Counted from the stretch's first letter, positions 44,011-55,428 are shown. The stretch is DNA of 64,000 nt from Amphritea sp. 1_MG-2023 (GCF_030547545.1 NZ_JAUOQE010000015.1:33884-97883), one strand, 5' to 3'. Numbers and translations: made by a program. The notes: generated by a model from the sequence alone, not told the origin.

Positions 44011-46860
44011 ATGGACAAAATAGTGGTTCGCGGCGCCAGAACACACAACCTGAAAAATATCGATGTGGATATCCCTCGGGATAAACTTGTTGTTATTACC
44101 GGCTTATCCGGTTCAGGGAAATCCTCGTTGGCGTTCGATACGCTCTACGCTGAAGGGCAACGTCGTTACGTTGAATCGCTATCCACCTATGCACGGCAAT
44201 TCTTATCGATGATGGAAAAGCCCGATGTCGATCATATCGAGGGGCTGTCGCCGGCGATTTCGATTGAGCAGAAATCCACCTCTCATAACCCCCGTTCGAC
44301 CGTCGGCACCATCACCGAGATCTATGATTATCTGCGCTTGCTATTTGCCCGTGCCGGCGAGCCCCGTTGTCCCGATCATGACCTTCCCCTTGCGGCACAA
44401 ACTGTCAGTCAGATGGTTGATCAGGTGCTCGCGCTGCCTGAGGGCAGTAAGTTGATGTTATTAGCGCCGGTGGTTCAAGGCCGTAAGGGTGAACATATAC
44501 ATACCATCAGCGAACTTCGGGCGCAGGGCTTTGTGCGGGTGCGCGTCAATGGCCTGGTCTGCGATATCGATAGTATTCCTGAACTGGATAAAAACAAAAA
44601 ACATAATATCGAAGCCGTGGTAGATCGCTTCAAAGTACGTGATGACTTACAGGTTCGCTTGGCTGAATCCTTTGAAACCGCCCTAGCGATGACCGATGGC
44701 ATTGCCACCATAAGTTACATGGACGACGATGGCGAGGAGCTGGTGTTTTCGGCTCGCTTTGCCTGCCCTAAATGTGGCCACAGTATTCAAGAACTCGAAC
44801 CGCGAATGTTTTCCTTCAACAACCCGCATGGTGCTTGTTCGGCTTGTGATGGTTTAGGTGTTAAACAGTTTTTTGATCCGAAAAAAGTCGTTTTTGATGA
44901 CACCCTCACTCTATCTGAAGGCGCTATCCGAGGTTGGGATCGTCGCGCATTGTACTATTTTCAACAACTCAAAGCGGTAGCCGATCATTACGGCTTTGAT
45001 ATGGACACACCATTCAAAGATCTCGATAGTAAGCAGCAAAAGATGATTCTTGAAGGTAGCGGCAACGAAGATATTGCGTTTCGCTATCTTAACGATCGCG
45101 GCGATATCATCAGTAAATCTCACCCCTTTGAAGGCGTTCTCAACAATCTGTCGCGTCGCTATCGCGAAACCGAATCGGATATGGTGCGCGATGATCTGGC
45201 TAAGTATATTAATATGCAGGAATGCCCTTCCTGTCACGGCAGTCGTCTGCGCCGCGATGCCCGTCATGTCTATATTGATGAAAAAACCCTGCCCGATTTA
45301 GTGCGTTTATCGATTGGTGATAGCTGCGACTATTTTGATAGCCTTCAACTAATCGGTAAGCAGGGAGAAATAGCCGATAAAATCCTTAAAGAGATCCGTC
45401 TACGACTCGAGTTTCTCGTCAATGTGGGCCTGGATTATCTCTCGCTTGAACGCAGCGCCGAAACGCTGTCCGGTGGCGAAGCACAACGTATTCGACTCGC
45501 GAGTCAAATAGGCGCCGGACTCGTGGGCGTGATGTACATTCTCGATGAACCTTCGATTGGCCTGCATCAGCGGGATAATGATCGTTTATTGAAAACCCTA
45601 ATCCACCTCCGTGACTTAGGTAATACCGTGATTGTGGTTGAACACGACGAAGATGCTATTCGCCTTGCCGACTATGTTATCGATGTTGGCCCTGGGGCCG
45701 GTGTTCACGGCGGTGAAATCATTGCCCAAGGCACTCCGGCCGAGCTAATGGCCAGCAAAACATCGATGACCGCCGATTATCTCTCTGGTCGACGCAGTAT
45801 CGAAATTCCGAGCCAGCGTCATCAACCCGATGATCGTTGGTTGCAACTACACGGTGCCACGGGTAATAATCTCAACAGTGTCGATTTAGATATACCTCTA
45901 GGGTTACTGACCTGCGTCACCGGTGTTTCCGGTTCGGGTAAATCAACGCTGATTAACGGCACACTTTATCCTCTCGCAGCCACCGAACTGAATGGCGCTA
46001 CCACCCTAGATGCCGCCCCTTATAAAGCACTTAAGGGGATGGATATGCTCGATAAAGTTATCGATATCGATCAGAGCCCTATCGGTCGCACGCCACGTTC
46101 AAATCCAGCCACCTATACGGGTATTTTCACCCCCATTAGAGAACTGTTTGCTGGCACTCAAGAAGCCCGTTCACGTGGTTATAAACCTGGGCGCTTTAGC
46201 TTTAACGTCAAAGGGGGACGCTGTGAAGCGTGTCAGGGTGACGGTGTGATTAAGGTCGAGATGCATTTCTTACCAGATATCTACGTACCTTGTGATGTCT
46301 GTAAAGGTAAGCGCTATAACCGAGAAACACTGGAAGTTAAATACAAGGGCAAGAGTATTCATGAAGTACTGGATATGACGGTGGAAGATGGGCGCGAATT
46401 CTTTGATGCCATTCCGGCCCTTTCCCGCCGCTTGCAAACCCTGATCGATGTTGGCCTCTCTTATATTCGCTTAGGTCAGGCAGCGACCACCCTCTCCGGT
46501 GGTGAAGCGCAACGCGTAAAACTGGCCAAAGAGTTGAGTAAGCGAGATACCGGTAAAACCCTCTATATTCTCGACGAACCAACCACGGGACTGCACTTCT
46601 ACGATATTCAACAGTTACTCAATGTACTCTATCGACTGCGCGATCACGGCAACACCATTGTTGTGATCGAGCATAACTTGGATGTTATTAAAACCGCCGA
46701 CTGGATCATCGATCTGGGGCCGGAAGGTGGCACCCGTGGCGGTATGATCATCGCCAAGGGTACGCCGGAAGCAGTGGCTGAAATCGATGGTTCTTATACC
46801 GGCCAATTCCTTAAACCGATACTAGAAAAAGCTAAAGCATTAGTCGCGCCTCAGGACTAA
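44011..46860 (+). CDS. uvrA: Excinuclease ABC subunit A
   Basis: Damage-recognition ATPase of nucleotide excision repair. The 949-aa protein has two ABC domains: [13 protein letters not shown] and [14 protein letters not shown]alker A motifs, [12 protein letters not shown] and [12 protein letters not shown] signatures, and zinc sites CPKCGH...CSACDG and CEACQG...CDVCKG. The ATG at 44011 gives [17 protein letters not shown], the family start; six upstream codons are dropped. Confidence 0.97.
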   Translation: MDKIVVRGARTHNLKNIDVDIPRDKLVVITGLSGSGKSSLAFDTLYAEGQRRYVESLSTYARQFLSMMEKPDVDHIEGLSPAISIEQKSTSHNPRSTVGTITEIYDYLRLLFARAGEPRCPDHDLPLAAQTVSQMVDQVLALPEGSKLMLLAPVVQGRKGEHIHTISELRAQGFVRVRVNGLVCDIDSIPELDKNKKHNIEAVVDRFKVRDDLQVRLAESFETALAMTDGIATISYMDDDGEELVFSARFACPKCGHSIQELEPRMFSFNNPHGACSACDGLGVKQFFDPKKVVFDDTLTLSEGAIRGWDRRALYYFQQLKAVADHYGFDMDTPFKDLDSKQQKMILEGSGNEDIAFRYLNDRGDIISKSHPFEGVLNNLSRRYRETESDMVRDDLAKYINMQECPSCHGSRLRRDARHVYIDEKTLPDLVRLSIGDSCDYFDSLQLIGKQGEIADKILKEIRLRLEFLVNVGLDYLSLERSAETLSGGEAQRIRLASQIGAGLVGVMYILDEPSIGLHQRDNDRLLKTLIHLRDLGNTVIVVEHDEDAIRLADYVIDVGPGAGVHGGEIIAQGTPAELMASKTSMTADYLSGRRSIEIPSQRHQPDDRWLQLHGATGNNLNSVDLDIPLGLLTCVTGVSGSGKSTLINGTLYPLAATELNGATTLDAAPYKALKGMDMLDKVIDIDQSPIGRTPRSNPATYTGIFTPIRELFAGTQEARSRGYKPGRFSFNVKGGRCEACQGDGVIKVEMHFLPDIYVPCDVCKGKRYNRETLEVKYKGKSIHEVLDMTVEDGREFFDAIPALSRRLQTLIDVGLSYIRLGQAATTLSGGEAQRVKLAKELSKRDTGKTLYILDEPTTGLHFYDIQQLLNVLYRLRDHGNTIVVIEHNLDVIKTADWIIDLGPEGGTRGGMIIAKGTPEAVAEIDGSYTGQFLKPILEKAKALVAPQD

Positions 46861-46879
46861 AACTCGCGCCGCGAGTACA

Positions 46880-46914
46880 CACGGCAGGCTGATCCACAGC
46901 CTCAGCTTGCCGTG
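46880..46914. terminator. Hairpin after uvrA
   Basis: A 13-bp stem with one wobble pair (46880-46892 with 46902-46914) and a 9-nt loop between uvrA and the converging broken gene. No T run. Its CACGGCAG core resembles the hairpin at 1966-2000. Confidence 0.5.
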
Positions 46915-46923
46915 CTAAACAGC

Positions 46924-47217
46924 CTAGCCAACAGGCGCCATCTCACTCAGCATAAAGCTCTCTACAGCCCCTTCAACCGCCGCTGAATAACGTTTTAGAT
47001 TAACATTATCCATATGCGCTACCCAAAGATCACGGGATTCCCAGCGCTCCTAGAAAAGAAAAACCGCTGGGTTGTTATTATCCTGATGCAGGTCGTACTG
47101 CAAGCAACCGGCCTCTTCACGGGTAGGATCAATTAAACGGATTAGTTCAGTTTTTACTAAATCAGTTTGATCTGGCTTTGCCTCAATGCGAGCAACAATG
47201 ATCAGTTCAGTGGTCAT
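46924..47217 (-). pseudogene. Antibiotic biosynthesis monooxygenase-like gene with an in-frame amber stop
   Basis: Read through, the frame gives 97 codons before its final stop: MTTELIIVARIEAKPDQ, TREEAGCLQYDLHQD, then FLF-TAG-ERWESRDLW and a normal end. This is the ABM/YgiN quinol monooxygenase pattern. The TAG at 47050-47052 (codon 56) stands where the family has Tyr (FYE), one base from TAC or TAT. The rest is undamaged, so the loss is recent or the stop is read through. It follows the oxidoreductase gene by 59 bp, probably one operon. Confidence 0.85.
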
Positions 47218-47276
47218 CACTATTCCTAAGCCTCAGTAACATGATTAAGCGTATTGGGGGCAAAACCGTCCCAACA

Positions 47277-48305
47277 TTAAAAACCTTCGAGCACAACCTT
47301 ACCAATGGTGCTACCACTCTCAACAGCAGCGTGCGCCAGCTTTAGATTAGTTGCATTGATAGTACCAAAGTTGGTTCCTTGCGTGGTTTTGATCTCACCC
47401 GCATCGATTAAGTCAGCAACCGCATTCAACAGGTCACGCTGCTTCGCCATATCATCCGTGTTGAACATTGAACGGGTATACATAAACTCCCAATGCAGAG
47501 ACACTGACTTCATTTTCAGCTTCATGATGTCCAATGGTGTTTCCGGATCATCAATCAGTGCCAGCTTACCCTGTGGCGCAATGCTCTCAACGATCGCATC
47601 GAAATGCTGGTCGGTGCCGTTTAGGCTGACCACATGGGATACCGTATCCAACCCGATGCGCTTAAGCTCTTCATTCAACGGCTGACGGTGATCAATAACG
47701 AAATCAGCGCCACGCTCCTTAACCCATTGCTGACTTTCTGCACGGGATGCCGTACCGATCACGACAGCATCCGTTAGTTTGGCCGCCAACTGCACAATAA
47801 TCGAACCCACGCCACCGGCTGCGCCGATAACCAATAGCTGCTCTGACTTTGAAGCTGCACCATTAGCGCTCTTGTGCTGTGTCCCTAGGCGATCAAACAG
47901 TAACTCCCAAGCGGTAATCGTCGTCAACGGCATCGCCGCCGCTTCGCCATCAGACAACGACTTAGGTGCATGACCGACAATACGCTCGTCAACCAGATGG
48001 AACTCAGCATTGGTACCTTGGCGAGTCAAATCACCGGCATACCAGACACGATCACCCGGCTGATAGAATTCAACCTGTTCGCCTACAGCGACGACTTCAC
48101 CTACTGCATCCCAGCCCAATACTTTGTATTCACCATTCTCAGGCTGTGCCCGCTGACGAACTTTAGTATCCACAGGGTTAACCGAAATAGCGTTGACCTT
48201 AATAAGCAGATCGTGTCCCGCTGCAACGGGCATTGGCAGCTCGATATCAACCAGTGAATCCTGCTCTGTAATTGCCTGTGACTCTAAATAACCTATCGCT
48301 TTCAT
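47277..48305 (-). CDS. Zinc-type alcohol dehydrogenase family quinone oxidoreductase
   Basis: A 342-aa medium-chain dehydrogenase. VNAISVNPVDTKVRQ, VLGWDAVGEVVAVGE and LLVIGAAGGVGSIIVQLA (NADPH site) place it with the quinone oxidoreductase-like group, which usually lacks catalytic zinc. The start at 48305 has GGAG 7 nt upstream; the longer frame from 48347 is unlikely. It heads an operon with the broken monooxygenase gene and is divergent from a LysR gene, a common pairing in quinone or aldehyde stress. Confidence 0.87.
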   Translation of the reverse strand: MKAIGYLESQAITEQDSLVDIELPMPVAAGHDLLIKVNAISVNPVDTKVRQRAQPENGEYKVLGWDAVGEVVAVGEQVEFYQPGDRVWYAGDLTRQGTNAEFHLVDERIVGHAPKSLSDGEAAAMPLTTITAWELLFDRLGTQHKSANGAASKSEQLLVIGAAGGVGSIIVQLAAKLTDAVVIGTASRAESQQWVKERGADFVIDHRQPLNEELKRIGLDTVSHVVSLNGTDQHFDAIVESIAPQGKLALIDDPETPLDIMKLKMKSVSLHWEFMYTRSMFNTDDMAKQRDLLNAVADLIDAGEIKTTQGTNFGTINATNLKLAHAAVESGSTIGKVVLEGF

Positions 48306-48400
48306 GTTCGATCTCCGTAAATTAATAGCGACATTGTGAACCGACATGCCTAAACTAAAAACATGCTAATCACTCAATCAGTTTCAATATATTTTTGATA

Positions 48401-49297
48401 ATGAATACAGACGATTTAGAACTTTTTACCCGTATCGCCGACTGCAGCAGCATTACCGCCTCTGCCGAACAGCTGGGATTATCACCAGCCACGGCCAGTG
48501 CGGCCCTTAAGCGACTCGAAAAACAACTTGATACCCAGCTATTTATTCGATCGACCCGACAGTTACGACTCACGCCCGAGGGAGAACACTTTTTAATGTT
48601 CTGTCGTCAATCACTCGCCGCGTTAGAGGAAGGCAAAACGTCACTGCACGCGATCAAAGGTAAAATATCGGGGGAATTACGTTTATCCTTGCCATCAGAT
48701 TTAGGCCGAAACATAGTGGTTCCTTGGATTGATGAGCTGATGATTAAACATCCTGAGCTCTCACTAAAACTCAATATTGGTGATCATTTATCAGATTTCT
48801 ATCTCGATCGTGTCGATGTTGCACTGCGTTATGGCGCACCAGAAGACTCATCCATGATTGCGTTTCAGATCGGCAGTGTCGATCGCCTCATCATTGCCTC
48901 TCCGGCATACATCCATCGCTTTGGTGAGCCACAAACCCCCGTAGCGTTACATCAACATAACTGCTTGATTTATCGACTGGGTAATCGTGCTTACAATAAC
49001 TGGGAACTGGCAAAACAAGATAAGACATTCAAAATAACCGTCCACGGCGATCGCGAATGCGATGATGCCGACATTGTCAGACGTTGGGCATGCGCAGGCA
49101 AAGGCATTGCCTTTAAATCATCGCTAGACGTCACACAGGATATCAACGAGGGTAGGCTGATCAGGTTACTCTCAGACTATCGTTCAAGACCCGTCGGCCT
49201 ATGGCTGGTGTGTCCCACCAGAAAGCAAGTCACGCCATCGGTACTGCTATTACGGGATTATTTAAGGGAGAAAATCAGCGCGTTAGGAGGCAATTAG
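48401..49297 (+). CDS. LysR family regulator
   Basis: A 298-aa LysR protein with helix-turn-helix SSITASAEQLGLSPATASAALKRLEKQLDTQLFIR. The inducer domain opens GKISGELRLSLPSDLGR. Starting at the ATG at 48401 gives MNTDDLELF, the usual form; a TTG at 48395 adds two residues. Divergent from the oxidoreductase gene by 95 bp, so it probably controls that operon. Confidence 0.88.
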   Translation: MNTDDLELFTRIADCSSITASAEQLGLSPATASAALKRLEKQLDTQLFIRSTRQLRLTPEGEHFLMFCRQSLAALEEGKTSLHAIKGKISGELRLSLPSDLGRNIVVPWIDELMIKHPELSLKLNIGDHLSDFYLDRVDVALRYGAPEDSSMIAFQIGSVDRLIIASPAYIHRFGEPQTPVALHQHNCLIYRLGNRAYNNWELAKQDKTFKITVHGDRECDDADIVRRWACAGKGIAFKSSLDVTQDINEGRLIRLLSDYRSRPVGLWLVCPTRKQVTPSVLLLRDYLREKISALGGN

Positions 49298-49305
49298 ACA
49301 ATCGA

Positions 49306-49521
49306 TCAGACAAAGCTGGAGCGCTTATCCATTGACGGCGCATGCTGAACCAGCATACTCCACTGATGCGGGATTGACGTTAACCTGACGAGCCCACGAC
49401 ACTCCTTACAAGTATAAATGGTCTCATTGTAATTATGATTACGTTGCGCGTACACGAGTGGCACCGATATTGGCTGATGTTTCAACACCGCTTCGCATAT
49501 CTCGCAGTTAGTCAGCCTCAT
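49306..49521 (-). CDS. Small protein with two CxxC motifs
   Basis: A 71-aa protein with CEIC at 6-9 and CKEC at 38-41, which could bind one zinc ion as a ribbon. The 28-residue spacing and the basic, aromatic middle (VYAQRNHNYNETIYT) do not match a family I know. It converges with the LysR gene, with 8 bp between them. Confidence 0.5.
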   Translation of the reverse strand: MRLTNCEICEAVLKHQPISVPLVYAQRNHNYNETIYTCKECRGLVRLTSIPHQWSMLVQHAPSMDKRSSFV

Positions 49522-49749
49522 AGCTAGCGTCCCTTAATAAACTCAAATATTGCAGGCGGTATTATAAGCCCGAGCAATTAGCGAACCAAACATCAACACA
49601 CCAAACTGAGTAAGTTAACCGCCGCGATACACGATCCAGTTGCTCTAAACGACAAGTTACATCGTGATATCAAACCACGATATCTCAGCCAGCTTAGTCG
49701 CCGCTAACTGAGGCTTTTTGAATAACACGATGACGACCAATTTTTAGGC

Positions 49750-49779
49750 AAAAAAAACCCGGCAAAAGCCGGGTTTTTA
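49750..49779 (-). terminator. Terminator of the alpha operon
   Basis: CCCGGC-AAAA-GCCGGG stem flanked by A and T runs, just after rplQ. Strong intrinsic terminator ending the ribosomal protein superoperon. Confidence 0.92.
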
Positions 49780-49795
49780 TTAAGAGTCGAAGAGA

Positions 49796-50188
49796 TTAAT
49801 CTTCAGAATCTTCTACCGCAACAGCATCAGCTGGACGGTCAACCAGTTCAACGTAAGCCATCGGCGCGTTGTCACCCGTACGGAAGCCACATTTCAAAAT
49901 ACGAATGTAACCACCTGGACGACCTTCGTAGCGAGGGCCAAGTTCGTTAAACAGTTTACCAACAGCTTCTTTACTGCGGGTACGAGCAAAGGCTAGACGA
50001 CGGTTAGCAACCGAGTCTTCTTTTGCCAGTGTGATCAGTGGCTCAGCAACACGACGCAGCTCTTTAGCTTTAGGCAGCGTGGTCTTGATGAGCTCATGTT
50101 CAAACAGGCTTACCGCCATGTTTTTGAACATTGCTTTACGGTGCGCACTTGTACGATTAAAGTGACGACCTGATTTACGATGACGCAT
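49796..50188 (-). CDS. rplQ: 50S ribosomal protein L17
   Basis: L17 (130 aa) begins [20 protein letters not shown], the family signature. Last gene of the alpha operon, followed by its terminator. Confidence 0.97.
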   Translation of the reverse strand: MRHRKSGRHFNRTSAHRKAMFKNMAVSLFEHELIKTTLPKAKELRRVAEPLITLAKEDSVANRRLAFARTRSKEAVGKLFNELGPRYEGRPGGYIRILKCGFRTGDNAPMAYVELVDRPADAVAVEDSED

Positions 50189-50228
50189 CTTTTTATCCTT
50201 GCCAAACTGTTAGGTTTAAAACCGCAGA

Positions 50229-51233
50229 TCAGGAAGCGACTTTATCGTCGTTTCTGATGCTCGCAGGTGGCCAATTTTCAAGGCGCATACCCAGCGACAG
50301 ACCTTTAGACGCCAAAACGTCCTTGATCTCGGTCAGCGATTTCTTACCTAAGTTCGGAGTCTTAAGCAGTTCTACTTCGGTACGCTGAATCAGATCACCG
50401 ATATAGTAGATCTGCTCTGCCTTCAGACAGTTGGCGGAACGTACAGTCAGCTCCAGATCATCAACCGGGCGAAGCAGAATCGGATCGATTTCTGGTTCTT
50501 CCGGTTCATCGTTAACCTGATCCTTACCACCTTCCAGATCGACGAATACAGCCAGTTGCTGCTGCAAAATAGTAGCAGCGCGACGGATGCACTCTTCTGG
50601 ATCGATAGTACCATTGGATTCAATGTCAATGACCAACTTATCTAAGTCAGTACGCTGTTCAACCCGCGCACTTTCAACCACATACGAGACCAAACGAACT
50701 GGGCTGTAGGTAGCATCAAGGAGCAAGCGGCCGATGGTCCGAGACTCGTCTTCATCCGATACGCGCAGGTCAGCTGGCACATAGCCACGACCACGCACGA
50801 TCTTCAGTTGCATGTTAAGGCTTGCACCTTCGCTCAAATGAGCGATGACATGCTCTGGATTGGCGATTTCGACATCCTGATTCAGCTGAATATCAGCTGC
50901 TGTAACAGGACCCGCTTCGCTCTTAGACAGAGTCAGGGTTGCTTCGTCACCGTTGTGCAGCGCGACTGCAACACCCTTAAGGTTGAGCAGGATTTCAATA
51001 ACGTCCTCCTGCACACCCTCGATGGTGCTGTACTCATGCAGCACACCCTCGATCTCAGCTTCAGTGATGGCACAGCCAGGCATTGAAGAGAGAAGGATAC
51101 GGCGTAGCGCATTACCCAGCGTATGGCCAAAACCGCGCTCCAGTGGTTCCAAAGTAACTTTTGCACGAGTCGCACTAATTTCCTGAACGCCAATATGACG
51201 GGGACTTAGAAACTCGTTTACTGAACGCTGCAT
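50229..51233 (-). CDS. rpoA: RNA polymerase alpha subunit
   Basis: Alpha subunit (334 aa) that nucleates RNA polymerase and contacts activators. The N-terminal domain has the dimerisation motif [20 protein letters not shown]. The C-terminal domain (about 250-325) has [12 protein letters not shown], containing the arginine that binds UP elements. An acidic linker joins the two. Standard place between rpsD and rplQ. Confidence 0.98.
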   Translation of the reverse strand: MQRSVNEFLSPRHIGVQEISATRAKVTLEPLERGFGHTLGNALRRILLSSMPGCAITEAEIEGVLHEYSTIEGVQEDVIEILLNLKGVAVALHNGDEATLTLSKSEAGPVTAADIQLNQDVEIANPEHVIAHLSEGASLNMQLKIVRGRGYVPADLRVSDEDESRTIGRLLLDATYSPVRLVSYVVESARVEQRTDLDKLVIDIESNGTIDPEECIRRAATILQQQLAVFVDLEGGKDQVNDEPEEPEIDPILLRPVDDLELTVRSANCLKAEQIYYIGDLIQRTEVELLKTPNLGKKSLTEIKDVLASKGLSLGMRLENWPPASIRNDDKVAS

Positions 51234-51259
51234 AGTTCCACCAATTAAGAAGTCAATAT

Positions 51260-51880
51260 TTACTTAGAGTACAGTTCGACAATCAGCTGCTCATTGATGT
51301 CAGCAGACAGTTCAGTACGTTCTGGCAGGGACTTAAAAGTACCTTCCATCTTCGCAGCATCAACTTCTACCCACTCAACAGCAGTACGCTGAGAAGCCAA
51401 CTCAAGGGCGTGTTTAATACGCAGTTGAGTTTTAGACTTTTCACGAACAGCAACCACATCACCAGCTTGTACCTGGAAAGATGGAACGTTCACTGATTGT
51501 CCATTGACTGTAATCTGACGATGAGAAACTACTTGACGTGCTTCAGCACGAGTAGATCCAAATCCCATACGATAGACAACATTGTCTAGACGCCCTTCCA
51601 GCAACTGAAGAAGGTTAGTACCAGTCGCACCTGTGCGACGGGCAGCTTCCTTGTAGTAGCTGCGGAATTGCTTTTCAAGTACGCCGTATGTACGACGAAC
51701 TTTCTGTTTTTCACGAAGCTGTAAACCGTAATCTGATAAACGACCACGACGAGCGCCATGTACACCTGGAACATTTTCAGCTTTACACTTACTGTCCAGA
51801 GCACGAACACCGCTCTTCAGGAAAAGGTCGGTACCTTCACGGCGAGACAGCTTGCATGTTGGTCCTAAATAACGAGCCAT
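51260..51880 (-). CDS. rpsD: 30S ribosomal protein S4
   Basis: S4 (206 aa) starts 16S assembly and, in E. coli, represses the alpha operon. [19 protein letters not shown] and the S4 RNA-binding domain [19 protein letters not shown] are visible. Confidence 0.97.
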   Translation of the reverse strand: MARYLGPTCKLSRREGTDLFLKSGVRALDSKCKAENVPGVHGARRGRLSDYGLQLREKQKVRRTYGVLEKQFRSYYKEAARRTGATGTNLLQLLEGRLDNVVYRMGFGSTRAEARQVVSHRQITVNGQSVNVPSFQVQAGDVVAVREKSKTQLRIKHALELASQRTAVEWVEVDAAKMEGTFKSLPERTELSADINEQLIVELYSK

Positions 51881-51898
51881 ATTATTACTGTCTCCGGA

Positions 51899-52288
51899 TT
51901 AAACGCGACGTTTCTTCGGTGGACGACAACCGTTGTGAGGAATCGGTGTCACGTCCGTGATGTTATTAACCTTGTATCCACATGCGTTCAATGCGCGCAC
52001 AGCAGATTCACGGCCTGGGCCTGGACCCTTAACGAAAACGTCTAAATTCTTTAGACCATACTCTTGAGCAGCTACACCTGCACGTTCCGCAGCAACCTGT
52101 GCCGCGAAGGGTGTACTCTTACGAGAACCACGGAAGCCGGAGCCGCCTGCGGTTGCCCAACTCAGGGTATTGCCCTGACGATCAGTAATAGTAATGATCG
52201 TGTTGTTAAATGAAGCGTGGATGTGAGCGAATCCGTCAACAACCTGCTTTTTAACCTTTTTACGTGTGCGATTACCTGGCTTAGCCAT
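51899..52288 (-). CDS. rpsK: 30S ribosomal protein S11
   Basis: S11 (129 aa) of the small-subunit platform. [18 protein letters not shown] and the tail [10 protein letters not shown] are family signatures. Confidence 0.97.
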   Translation of the reverse strand: MAKPGNRTRKKVKKQVVDGFAHIHASFNNTIITITDRQGNTLSWATAGGSGFRGSRKSTPFAAQVAAERAGVAAQEYGLKNLDVFVKGPGPGRESAVRALNACGYKVNNITDVTPIPHNGCRPPKKRRV

Positions 52289-52312
52289 ACTGGAAATTCC
52301 TATCGCTTACCA

Positions 52313-52669
52313 TTACTTACGGATTGGTTTACGTGGACCTTTACGGGTACGCGCATTTGTTTTAGTGCGCTGACCACGAAGAGGCAAACTACGGCGATGC
52401 CGTAAACCACGGTAACAACCAAGATCCATCAAGCGTTTGATGTTCATGGATACTTCACGGCGAAGATCACCTTCAACTGTCAACTTGGCGACTGCGTCAC
52501 GTACTGTATTCAGTTGTTCTTCTGACAAATCTGCAATCTTTGTGGTTTCTTGAATTCCACAATTAACGCAGAGGTCCTTCGCTGTCGTGCGGCCAATTCC
52601 GAAGATGTAAGTCAATGAAATTACCGCATGCTTATTGTCAGGAATATTGACGCCAGCTATACGGGCCAT
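52313..52669 (-). CDS. rpsM: 30S ribosomal protein S13
   Basis: S13 (118 aa) of the small-subunit head. [20 protein letters not shown] and [16 protein letters not shown] are diagnostic. First gene of the alpha operon, after a promoter and a hairpin leader. Confidence 0.97.
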   Translation of the reverse strand: MARIAGVNIPDNKHAVISLTYIFGIGRTTAKDLCVNCGIQETTKIADLSEEQLNTVRDAVAKLTVEGDLRREVSMNIKRLMDLGCYRGLRHRRSLPLRGQRTKTNARTRKGPRKPIRK

Positions 52670-52696
52670 TCAATTTACTCCAACTTATTAGCATGC

Positions 52697-52715
52697 ACCT
52701 GTGCTTTTCACAGGT
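52697..52715 (-). promoter_or_regulatory. Leader hairpin before rpsM, candidate S4 control site
   Basis: ACCTGTG and CACAGGT pair over a 5-nt loop, 28 nt before the rpsM start. In E. coli, S4 binds a pseudoknot here to repress the operon. Position fits, but a pseudoknot is not shown. Confidence 0.45.
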
Positions 52716-52748
52716 ACTGCAAATTCTTCTATTAATGGAAGGCGCGAG

Positions 52749-52777
52749 ATTCTACACGTTGATCAAAATTAAATCAA
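52749..52777 (-). promoter_or_regulatory. Promoter of the alpha operon (rpsM)
   Basis: -35 TTGATT (52772-52777), 17-bp spacer and -10 TAGAAT (52749-52754), followed by the discriminator CTCGCGCC, identical to that of rplU. Confidence 0.7.
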
Positions 52778-52812
52778 CCCTTCGCGCCAACCACTCCCAG
52801 ACCAGGCGTTAA

Positions 52813-52929
52813 TTAACCCTGGCGCTGCTTGTGTCGTGGTTCAACTTTGCAGATAACCCGCAGAGTACCGTTACGACGTACGATCTTGCAGTTACGGCAG
52901 ATCTTCTTAACTGATGCACGTACTTTCAT
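52813..52929 (-). CDS. rpmJ: 50S ribosomal protein L36
   Basis: A 38-aa zinc-binding L36 beginning [17 protein letters not shown], with ligands Cys11, Cys14, Cys27 and His33, so it is the zinc (C+) form. Usual place between secY and rpsM. Confidence 0.96.
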   Translation of the reverse strand: MKVRASVKKICRNCKIVRRNGTLRVICKVEPRHKQRQG

Positions 52930-52953
52930 GATCAACTCCAAATAGCAGGGATG

Positions 52954-54282
52954 CTAGCGCAGCAGGCCAGCACCGCCTCCTTTAAGATTCGACTTCTTCA
53001 TCAGGGATTCATACTGATGGGACATCAGATGGGACTGTACTTGTGCCATGAAATCCATCACAACAACAACCACAATCAGCAGTGACGTACCACCGAAGTA
53101 GAAAGGTACATTCCAGGCGACTACCAGGAACTGAGGCATCAAAGATACCGCAGTGATGTACAGAGCGCCAAACAAGGTCAGGCGGCCTAGTACGTTATCG
53201 ATGTACTTAGCAGATTGCTCCCCTGGGCGAATACCCGGGATGAATGCACCAGACTTCTTCAAGTTATCAGCTACATCTTTTGGATTGAAAACAATCGCGG
53301 TGTAGAAGTAACAGAAGAATATGATACATACCGAAAACAGCAGGATATACAGAGGCTGACCCGGGCCCAGCGCAAGCGCGATATCCTGTAGCAGTTCCAT
53401 GCCTTCAGTCTGGCCAAACCACTGACCAAGTGAAGCAGGAAACAGCAGAATGCTTGAAGCGAAGATCGGTGGAATAACACCAGCCATATTCACCTTTAAC
53501 GGTAAATGACTGGACTGCGCAGCATACATGCGACGTCCCTGTTGACGCTTCGCATAGTTAATGGTGATACGGCGTTGACCGCGCTCCATAAACACAACGA
53601 AACCCACAGTAGCGATCGCCAGCACAGCAATGGCCAGCAACGCCAAGATATTTAGATCTCCCTGACGCGCTGATTCAAAGGACTGACCGATAGCACTAGG
53701 CAAACCGGCCACAATACCAGAGAAGATCAGAATCGAAATACCGTTACCGATACCCCGTTCAGTCACCTGTTCACCCAGCCACATCAGGAATACTGCACCG
53801 GCAACCAATGTCACAACTGCTACAAAATAGAAGTTGAAATCGGCCGCAAAGGCAATGCCTTGATTCGCCAAGCCAACCGCCATACCGAACGACTGTACAG
53901 TCGCTAGGATAACGGTACCGTAACGTGTGTACTGATTGATCTTCCGACGACCAGCTTCACCCTCTTTCTTGAGTTGCGCAAGCGTTGGGCTCACGACCGT
54001 CATCAACTGCATAATAATCGATGCAGAGATGTACGGCATAATACCCAAAGCCAGAATACTCATTCGTTCCAGAGCACCACCGGAGAACATGTTAAACATG
54101 CTCAGGATAGTGCCTTGGTTCTGATCAAAAAGTGCAGCTAGACGATCAGGATTGATACCAGGTACCGGAATATGTGCACCGATACGGTATACAACGATCG
54201 CAATCAAAACGAACAACAAACGAGATTTAAGCTCGCCTAAGCCGTTTTGTACGCCTGCTGGTACTGGTCCTTTCTTAGCCAT
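52954..54282 (-). CDS. secY: Preprotein translocase subunit SecY
   Basis: Channel subunit of the Sec translocon (442 aa, ten membrane helices). [27 protein letters not shown] and [13 protein letters not shown] are family blocks. The start directly follows the rplO stop, so the genes are coupled. Confidence 0.97.
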   Translation of the reverse strand: MAKKGPVPAGVQNGLGELKSRLLFVLIAIVVYRIGAHIPVPGINPDRLAALFDQNQGTILSMFNMFSGGALERMSILALGIMPYISASIIMQLMTVVSPTLAQLKKEGEAGRRKINQYTRYGTVILATVQSFGMAVGLANQGIAFAADFNFYFVAVVTLVAGAVFLMWLGEQVTERGIGNGISILIFSGIVAGLPSAIGQSFESARQGDLNILALLAIAVLAIATVGFVVFMERGQRRITINYAKRQQGRRMYAAQSSHLPLKVNMAGVIPPIFASSILLFPASLGQWFGQTEGMELLQDIALALGPGQPLYILLFSVCIIFFCYFYTAIVFNPKDVADNLKKSGAFIPGIRPGEQSAKYIDNVLGRLTLFGALYITAVSLMPQFLVVAWNVPFYFGGTSLLIVVVVVMDFMAQVQSHLMSHQYESLMKKSNLKGGGAGLLR

Positions 54283-54717
54283 TTATTCCTCGACTTTTCC
54301 GCCTGCAGCTTCAATTGCAGCCAGTGCGCCTTTGGTCACTTTCAGACCTTTAACGGTAACTGCTTTGTTGATCTCACCAGAAAGAATCACGCGCGCACGC
54401 TTGATGCTGTCTTTGATGATATCCGCTTTTTTCAGTGCATCCAGATCGATAACGTCAGCATCAATCTTAGCCAACTCGTTCAGGCGAATTTCTGCAACGA
54501 ATGCAGCCTGACGAGAGGTAAAACCGAACTTAGGCAGACGACGCTGCAACGGCATTTGGCCGCCTTCGAAACCAGGTTTCACTGAACCGCCTGAGCGGGA
54601 TTTCTGACCCTTATGGCCACGACCACCGGTTTTACCCAGGCCGGAACCAATACCGCGGCCTACACGCTTAGGAGCATGTTTAGAACCGTCGGCAGGACTC
54701 AGTGTATTAAGACGCAT
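54283..54717 (-). CDS. rplO: 50S ribosomal protein L15
   Basis: L15 (144 aa). [20 protein letters not shown] and [13 protein letters not shown] are diagnostic. Confidence 0.97.
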   Translation of the reverse strand: MRLNTLSPADGSKHAPKRVGRGIGSGLGKTGGRGHKGQKSRSGGSVKPGFEGGQMPLQRRLPKFGFTSRQAAFVAEIRLNELAKIDADVIDLDALKKADIIKDSIKRARVILSGEINKAVTVKGLKVTKGALAAIEAAGGKVEE

Positions 54718-54727
54718 AATGAGCTCC

Positions 54728-54910
54728 TTATTCGCCTTCTACACGAACCATGTAGTTAACTTTGTTGATCATACCGCGTACGGAAGGAGTGTCTTCCACA
54801 ACAACAGTATGACCGATACGGCGCAGACCCAGACCCTGAACGCACAATTTGTGCTTAGGCAGGATACCGATGGTGCTGCGTACAAGTGTTACCTTGAGAG
54901 TAGATGCCAT
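54728..54910 (-). CDS. rpmD: 50S ribosomal protein L30
   Basis: L30 (60 aa) with VTLVRSTIG and [20 protein letters not shown]. Normal spc operon place between rpsE and rplO. Confidence 0.95.
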   Translation of the reverse strand: MASTLKVTLVRSTIGILPKHKLCVQGLGLRRIGHTVVVEDTPSVRGMINKVNYMVRVEGE

Positions 54911-54916
54911 CGTTGA

Positions 54917-55417
54917 TTACCCCAGGATGTCTTCTACGGACTTACCACGCTTAGCAGCAACATCTTCAGGAGATGTCATGCTAGCAAGACCGTTGATAGT
55001 TGCGCGAACAACGTTGACTGGATTTGTAGAGCCGTAGCACTTAGCCAGTACGTTGTGAACACCTGCAATTTCCAGTACAGCACGCATCGCGCCACCGGCG
55101 ATTACACCAGTACCTTCAGATGCAGGCTGCATGTATACCTTGGAAGCACCGTGACGGGCTTTAACAGGGTATTGCAGAGTTGTGCCGTTCAGATCAACTG
55201 AGATCATGTTACGACGCGCTTGTTCCATCGCTTTTTGAATCGCTGCAGGCACTTCACGTGCCTTACCGCGACCGAAGCCTACGCGGCCATTACCGTCACC
55301 AACAACAGTCAAAGCGGTGAAACCGAAGATACGACCACCCTTAACTACTTTGGCAACACGGTTAACCTGTACAAGTTTCTCTTGTAGGTCACCGTCTTTC
55401 TGTTCGTGATTTGCCAT
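54917..55417 (-). CDS. rpsE: 30S ribosomal protein S5
   Basis: S5 (166 aa). [19 protein letters not shown] and [14 protein letters not shown] are diagnostic. MANHEQ is the more likely start than two codons upstream. Confidence 0.96.
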   Translation of the reverse strand: MANHEQKDGDLQEKLVQVNRVAKVVKGGRIFGFTALTVVGDGNGRVGFGRGKAREVPAAIQKAMEQARRNMISVDLNGTTLQYPVKARHGASKVYMQPASEGTGVIAGGAMRAVLEIAGVHNVLAKCYGSTNPVNVVRATINGLASMTSPEDVAAKRGKSVEDILG

Positions 55418-55428
55418 TGTCAAACCCC

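Noticed and set aside
47050..47052. TAG as pyrrolysine or selenocysteine codon
   Set aside because: No recoding element or pylT-type gene in the window and the family has Tyr at this place; a point mutation is simpler.
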